Source of the DNA: Desulfurivibrio alkaliphilus
GTDB taxonomy: Bacteria; Desulfobacterota; Desulfobulbia; Desulfobulbales; Desulfurivibrionaceae
Length of the DNA: 12,681 nt
Assembly (NCBI GenBank): GCA_011048585.1
Contig: DSDS01000098.1
Span: 1-12,681 of the forward strand
Reading direction: 5' to 3'
Shown: piece by piece, positions 8,301-12,681 of the stretch
Numbering within the stretch: position 1 is the first letter of the stretch
How the letters are laid out: each line of letters starts with the position of its first letter
Program-made: the position numbers and the translations under genes
The notes under the pieces: model-generated
What the model was told of the DNA's origin: nothing
The model's input: only the letters and a program-made list of their open reading frames with translations
Databases searched by the model: none

Positions 8301-9579
8301 GGCGGCCCGCATCTACGCCCGGGCCCAAAGGGCCGGGATCTACTACACCATGGGGATCACCCAGCATACCTCCGGCACCGACAACGTCCGAGCCCTGGCC
8401 AACCTGGCCCTGCTGACCGGCAATCTGGGTAAGACCGGCGCCGGCCTCAACCCCTTGCGGGGGCAGAACAACGTGCAGGGCTCCAGCGACATGGCCTGTG
8501 TACCGAGCCTGCTGCCCGGTTACCGAGCGGTGACCGATCCTGAAGCCCGCCGCCATTTTGAGGAGATCTGGGGGATGCCGGTGCCGGCGGAGCCGGGCCT
8601 TACCGCCACCGAGACCATGCCGGCCATCCTTGATGGCCGGGTAAGCGGCATGTGGATCATGGGCGAGAACCCGGTACTCAGCGACCCCAACAGCGGTCAT
8701 GCGGAAAAGGCGCTGAAAAAACTAGAATTTCTAGTGGTCCAGGATATTTTTCTGACCGCCACCGCCGAACTGGCCGACGTGGTTCTGCCCGCCGCCTGCT
8801 TTGCCGAGAAGGATGGCACCTTCACCAACACCGAGCGGCGGGTGCAGCGGGTGCGCCGGGCCGTCGCTCCGCCGGGGGAGGCCATGGACGACCTTTCCAT
8901 TATTAATTTGGTGACGGCCAGGATGATCGGCAACAAACCGGGGATGACGATCCGACCCGATCAGGAGTTCACTCTCCCCGGCGGCGGTCGGTGCCGGGTT
9001 TTCGCCCCCCTGCCGGAGGAGGTTTTTGCCGAGATCAGCCGAGCCTGGCCCCATCTTGCCGGGGTCTCCCATCAGCGACTGGACCGCGAGGGCGGACTGC
9101 AGTGGCCCTGTCCCGACCCCGAACACCCCGGCACCCCCATTCTCTTTGTGGACTCTTTCCCCGTTGGCCGGGCCAAGTTCACCGCCGTCACCTGGAACGG
9201 TCCCAAGGAGGTGACGGATCCCGAATACCCGTTGATCCTGACCACCGGCCGCCTGCTCTACCAGTACCATACCGGGACCATGACCAGGCGCTCCCGGGTG
9301 CTGGAGGAATCGGCGCCGGCTCCCTTTGTTGAGCTTCATCCCCGGGATGCCGAAGCCCTTTCTCTGGCCGACGGCGAGATGGTCAGGGCGACCTCGCGGC
9401 GGGGGGCGATTACCCTGCCGGTGTTGATCACCGAGCGAGTGGAGCCAGGGGTGGTATTTATCCCCTTTCATTACCACGAGGCGGCGGCCAACCTTTTGAC
9501 CAACGACGCCCTGGATCCGGTCTGCAAGATCCCGGAGGCTAAAGTCTGTGCCGTGAGAATTGAAAAGATCGCAGCATGA
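5356..9579 (+). CDS. fdhA: Selenocysteine formate dehydrogenase fused to ferredoxin and GltD-like flavin modules
   Basis: This is a probable cytoplasmic NAD(P)-linked formate dehydrogenase that interconverts CO2 and formate. It is a single 1407-residue protein if UGA 7879-7881 is read as Sec842. Domains in order: a [2Fe-2S] ferredoxin (Cys36, 47, 50, 74); a GltD-type N-terminal cluster region (Cys110, 114, 118, 157, 161, 165); FAD Rossmann (VIGGGPAG, 208-215); a second nucleotide fold (VIGGNNIA, 339-346) and FAGGDA (488-493); a CLSCGC motif (588-593); two [4Fe-4S] ferredoxin motifs (Cys639-649 and 678-688); then the molybdenum/tungsten enzyme domain with its [4Fe-4S] site (Cys714, 717, 721, 749), Sec842 in HCARYUHSPTVAGL, and the C-terminal dinucleotide-binding domain (about 1290-1400). 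No signal peptide is seen. The start follows GAGGA at 5341-5345. The fusion would let one polypeptide pass electrons from the metal site to a flavin. Whether NAD or NADP is used cannot be told. Confidence 0.93.
7879..7928 (+). promoter_or_regulatory. Sec UGA codon and bacterial SECIS element of fdhA
   Basis: The UGA is at 7879-7881. The apical stem GGTTGCA (7893-7899) pairs with TGCAATC (7905-7911) in 7 bp with one G-U, around the loop GGGCT (7900-7904). The stem begins 11 nt after the UGA, the same spacing and nearly the same sequence (GGUUGCAGGUCUGCA) as the E. coli fdhF SECIS. GCCCC (7886-7890) and GGGGC (7924-7928) could form a lower stem. SelB would bind the loop and deliver Sec-tRNA. 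Confidence 0.93.
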
Positions 9580-9584
9580 ACCCG

Positions 9585-9606
9585 TTACGAAATTTTTCGT
9601 GATTTT
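9585..9606 (+). terminator. Weak terminator-like hairpin between fdhA and hdrA
   Basis: TTACGAA (9585-9591) pairs with TTCGTGA (9596-9602), 7 bp including one T-G, around ATTT, followed by TTTT (9603-9606). It is AT-rich and weak, and sits just after the fdhA stop UGA. It may partly attenuate transcription into hdrA. Its loop has no G in the first two positions and lies only 12 nt after the UGA, so it does not fit a SECIS element. Confidence 0.3.
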
Positions 9607-9617
9607 CTTATAACAGT

Positions 9618-9621
9618 GGAG
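9618..9621 (+). promoter_or_regulatory. Ribosome binding site of hdrA
   Basis: GGAG (extendable to GGAGAG, 9618-9623) is 6 nt before the ATG at 9628. It decides the start in favour of this ATG over the in-frame GTG at 9616, which has only AT-rich sequence upstream. It also argues that hdrA is translated on its own and not as a read-through product of fdhA. Confidence 0.7.
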
Positions 9622-9627
9622 AGTGAG

Positions 9628-12600
9628 ATGGCAAAAGCAAAGGAACAGAAATCCGGAGCCGTGCTGGTGGTTGGCGGCGGGGTGGCGGGAGTGCAGGCCG
9701 CCCTCGACCTGACCGACCTGGGCTACTACGTCTATCTGGTGGAAAAAGCGGCGGCTGTTGGCGGTGCCATGGCCATGCTGGATAAGACCTTTCCCACCAA
9801 CGACTGTTCGCTCTGAATTCTCGCGCCCAAGCTGGTGGAGGCCGGTCGGTCTCCCAATATCGAGATTCTGAGCAACACCGATCTCCTGGAGCTCTCCGGC
9901 AAGCCCGGGGCCTTTGCCGCCAAGCTGCGGATTCGCCCCCGCTATATCGATCCCGACAAGTGCACGGCCTGCGGGATGTGTACCCAGTACTGCCCCCGCC
10001 ATCTGGTGGATAGCTACAACGAGGGACTGGCCCTGACCCGGCCGATCCATATCGACTATCCCCAGGCGGTGCCGGCCAGCTACTTTATCGATCCCGAGGC
10101 CTGCCTGCACCTGAAGCACGGAACCTGCAAGATTTGCGTGCCGGTCTGTCAGAGCCGGGCCATCGACTTTTCCCAGCAGCCGGAAGAGCGGACCATCAAC
10201 GTGGGCGCGGTGGTGATGGCCCCCGGCTTCGGCCGGGTACCCGATGCCGCCTTGGAAAAGTATGGCTACGGCAAGCATCCCGATATCCTGACCAGCCTGG
10301 AGTTTGAACGGCTGCTCTGCGCCTCGGGTCCGTTTGAGGGCGAGCTGCTGCGGCTTTCCGACCGCCAACATCCCAAGAAGATCGCCTTTATCCAGTGTGT
10401 CGGCTCCCGGGATCTGAGTTGCGACAATGGTTACTGCTCTTCGGTCTGCTGCATGTACGCGATCAAGGAGGCGATGGTGGCCAAGGAGCATGAGCCCGAC
10501 CTGGAGATCACCATCTACTACATGGATATGCGGACCCAAGGCAAGGGATTTGACGCCGCCCGTACCCGGGCCGAGGCCAAGGGGATCAAGTTTGTCCGGG
10601 CCCGGGTGGCCGATGTGATGCCCTGGAACAAGAACCTCAAGCTGACCTATTCGACCCTGGATGGCTCCCACTTCTTCGAAGCCTACGATATGGTGGTGCT
10701 GTCGGTGGGGTTGGACTCCCCCCCCGATGCCCAGGGACTGGCCAAGATCGCCGACTTTGAACTCAACCGCTATAACTTCTGCCAGACCGAAACCTTCACC
10801 CCCCTGCTGACCAGCCGGCCCGGGGTGGTGGTGGCCGGCGCCTTCCAGGGTCCCAAGGATATTCCCGAGAGTGTCACCCAATCCAGTGCCGCCGCCGGTC
10901 TGGTCTCGGCTCTGACCAAGGATCAGCGGGGCAAGGGGTTTGTGGTCAAGACCTACCCCGATGAGCAGGCGGTTACCGACGAAGATGAGATTCGGATCGG
11001 GGTTTTCGTCTGCCACTGCGGGGTCAATATCTCCAGCGTGGTGGATGTGGCCAATGTCGATCAGTATGTGGAGGGAATGGAGGGGGTGGTCTATCACGCC
11101 CAGAGCCTTTACAGCTGCTCCCAGGATGCCCAGGAGGTACTTAAGCAGAAGATCAGGGAGCATAACCTCAACCGGGTGGTGATCGCCGCCTGTTCGCCCC
11201 GGACCCACGAACCGCTCTTCCAGGAGACCCTGAAGGATGCCGGTTTGAACCGTTGTCTCTTCGAGATGGTTAATATCCGTGACCAGTGCTCCTGGGTTCA
11301 CGCCAATGAACCGGCTGCGGCTACCGCCAAGTCCCGGGATCTGGTGCGGATGGGAATCGCCAAGGCGCGTCATATCAAACCGCTGCCGGAGCAGACGGTG
11401 CCGGTGATCGACAAAGCCCTGGTGCTTGGGGGCGGAATCGCCGGGATGACCGCGGCCTTGAGCCTGGCCGAGCAGGGCTTTGCCACCACCTTGGTGGAGA
11501 GGGAGGGGCGGCTGGGCGGCCATCTGCTCAACGCTGCCTACACCCTCCAGGGCGACCAAACCGCCCAGGTGGTCAAGGATCTGGTTGCCCGGGTCAAAAA
11601 AGAGAAAAACATCGCACTCTTCACCGAGAGCGAACTGGTCCAGGTCGGCGGCTTCGTCGGCAACTTCTCTTCGGTGGTGCGCAGTGGCCAGGGCAAAAAT
11701 CTCAAGGAGACCACCGTTGACCACGGGGTGATCATTATCGCCACCGGCGGCCGTGAACACCGGCCGGAAAAGGTGTTGGAGAGCCCGGTCACCTATTCGG
11801 CCAAAGTGATCACCCAGAGTGAGCTGGAGAGTCGGCTGGCCGGCAGGGCCAAGAGCCGGGTGCCGAAATCGGTTGTAATGATTCAGTGCGCCGGCAGCCG
11901 GGGGGACGACCTCAACTACTGCAGCAAGAACTGCTGCAACAATGCGGTTAAAAACGCCTTGAAGATCAAGGAGATCAATCCCGAGTCCCAGGTGGTGGTC
12001 TTGTATCGTGATCTGCGTACCTACGGCTACGCGGAGGATTACTATCGGCAGGCCCGGGAGCAGGGGGTTCTCTTTATTCCCTACAGCCTGGCGGCCAAAC
12101 CCAAGCTCAGCGCCGGCAAGTCGCCCAAGGTCACCTTCCATGATCCGATCCTGCGGGAGGAGGTTACCCTGGCTCCGGATCTGCTGGTTTTGAGTACCGG
12201 GATCGTGCCCGAGGGCACGGCCGAGATGAGCCGTTTGCTAAAGGTGCCGGTCAACGAGGATAAGTTTTATCTGGAGGCCCATGTCAAGCTGCGTCCGGTG
12301 GAGCTGCCGGTTTCCGGGGTTTATGTCTGCGGCCTGGCCCATTCCCCCAAACCGGTGGATGAGATTGTGGTCCAGGCCCAGGCGGCTGCGGCCAAGGCCG
12401 CGATTCCTCTGGTCAAGGGTCTTGTCACCGTGGAGCCCACCGTTTCCACGGTGGAGCAGTCGGCCTGTATCGGTTGCGGACTCTGTGAGTCGCTTTGCCC
12501 CTACCAGGCGATCAGGATCATCAAGGATGAAAACAACAAGCGCAAGGCGGAAACCATCACCGCTTCCTGTAAGGGTTGCGGTATCTGCGCTTCCCACTGT

Positions 12601-12681
12601 CCGGTGTTTGCCATCTCCATGGGTGGTTTCACCGACGATCAGATCAGCGCTCAGATAAAGGCCTTTGGCGACAACAAGGAG
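9628..12681 (+). CDS. hdrA: Selenocysteine HdrA-like iron-sulfur flavoprotein, tandem form (3' end outside window)
   Basis: This is a heterodisulfide reductase subunit A-type electron carrier. HdrA proteins hold FAD and several [4Fe-4S] clusters and are the flavin core of electron-bifurcating complexes. The visible 1018 codons are open once UGA 9814-9816 is read as Sec63. Module 1: FAD fold VVGGGVAG (14-21), PTNDCSLU (56-63), an inserted ferredoxin domain (Cys112, 115, 118, 122; Cys159, 167, 170, 174) and IQCVGSR...YCSSVCCMYA (255-278). Module 2: an HdrA N-terminal-type domain (VFVCHCGVNI, 459-468; AACSPRTH, 520-527), a second FAD fold LGGGIAG (600-606), IQCAGSR...YCSKNCC (752-770), and a C-terminal 2x[4Fe-4S] ferredoxin (Cys947, 950, 953, 957; Cys981, 984, 987, 991). 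Module 2 lacks the CSLU/C motif and the ferredoxin insert. About 1000-1030 residues is usual for tandem HdrA, so the stop is probably close. The partners (HdrB/C, MvhD or MetF-like) are unseen. Confidence 0.9.
9814..9855 (+). promoter_or_regulatory. Sec UGA codon and candidate SECIS hairpin of hdrA
   Basis: The UGA is at 9814-9816. Downstream, GGAGGCC (9837-9843) pairs with GGTCTCC (9848-9854) in 7 bp with one G-U, around the loop GGTC (9844-9847). The loop starts 27 nt after the UGA and opens with GG, which fits the bacterial SECIS pattern (loop about 16-37 nt after UGA, a G in the first two loop positions). It is less like the E. coli fdhF element than the fdhA one is. Confidence 0.75.

Noticed and set aside
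7930..9579. Separate gene starting at ATG 7930
   Set aside because: It is in frame with the upstream ORF across the Sec UGA, has no ribosome binding site, and would begin inside the formate dehydrogenase catalytic domain.
9577..9579. Third Sec codon, giving an FdhA-HdrA fusion as the normal product
   Set aside because: FdhA has its natural C-terminus here, hdrA has its own ribosome binding site, and the hairpin at 9585-9602 lacks a G in its loop and is too close to the UGA.
9616..9627. GTG at 9616 as the hdrA start
   Set aside because: It has no ribosome binding site in front of it, while ATG 9628 has GGAG at good spacing.
9628..9816. hdrA as a pseudogene broken by a nonsense mutation
   Set aside because: More than 950 open codons with intact motifs follow, the stop is UGA at a Cys site, and a SECIS-like hairpin is present.
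8731..12141. 1136-codon ORF on the minus strand
   Set aside because: It is antisense to fdhA and hdrA, its product is rich in Gly, His, Leu and Pro with no recognisable domain, and such shadows are common opposite high-GC genes.

Overview
This window is a compact, single-strand bacterial gene cluster for the Wood-Ljungdahl (reductive acetyl-CoA) pathway. All five genes read on the + strand with intergenic gaps of 44 to 81 bases. In order they are acsD (corrinoid iron-sulfur protein small subunit), acsB (acetyl-CoA synthase), acsC (corrinoid iron-sulfur protein large subunit), a very large fused formate dehydrogenase (fdhA) and a large HdrA-type flavin/iron-sulfur electron transfer protein (hdrA). 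hdrA runs off the right edge. The CO dehydrogenase, the methyltransferase acsE and the other methyl-branch genes are not in the window.

The key reading is that two of the genes are selenoprotein genes. Each contains an in-frame UGA that must be read as selenocysteine. fdhA is one 1407-residue protein spanning 5356-9579, with Sec842 in the classic formate dehydrogenase context (HCARY-U-HSPTVAGL). A bacterial SECIS hairpin lies 11 nt after the UGA. hdrA carries Sec63 in the motif PTNDCSL-U-ILAPK, also with a plausible SECIS-like hairpin just downstream. A standard gene caller would split fdhA into two ORFs and cut hdrA down to a 60-residue fragment. The ordinary stop of fdhA is also a UGA, and the frame from fdhA into hdrA has no other stop. 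One reading frame more than 7.3 kb long is therefore interrupted only by three UGAs, two of them recoded and one a true stop.

The organism is probably an anaerobic, high-GC bacterium that makes selenoproteins. A Wood-Ljungdahl cluster with a long HdrA and a flavin-fused formate dehydrogenase suggests a Desulfobacterota (deltaproteobacterial) sulfur-metabolising anaerobe; this is inference from gene content and is not proven here. AcsB is the full-length bacterial form (734 residues, complete A-cluster ligands), which argues against an archaeon. SECIS hairpins inside the coding sequence also point to bacteria, because archaeal SECIS elements lie outside the coding region.

How the genes could work together: the formate dehydrogenase would interconvert CO2 and formate at the entry of the methyl branch. 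AcsC/AcsD carry the methyl group on a corrinoid, and AcsB joins methyl, CO and CoA into acetyl-CoA. HdrA would link these low-potential steps to other carriers, possibly by flavin-based electron bifurcation with partners encoded beyond the right edge. The other notable features are an alanine/lysine/glutamate repeat extension on AcsD, the ferredoxin-GltD-FdhA fusion, and a tandem HdrA whose second flavin module has lost the CSLU/C motif and the ferredoxin insert. No tRNA, rRNA, CRISPR array, insertion sequence or attachment site was seen.
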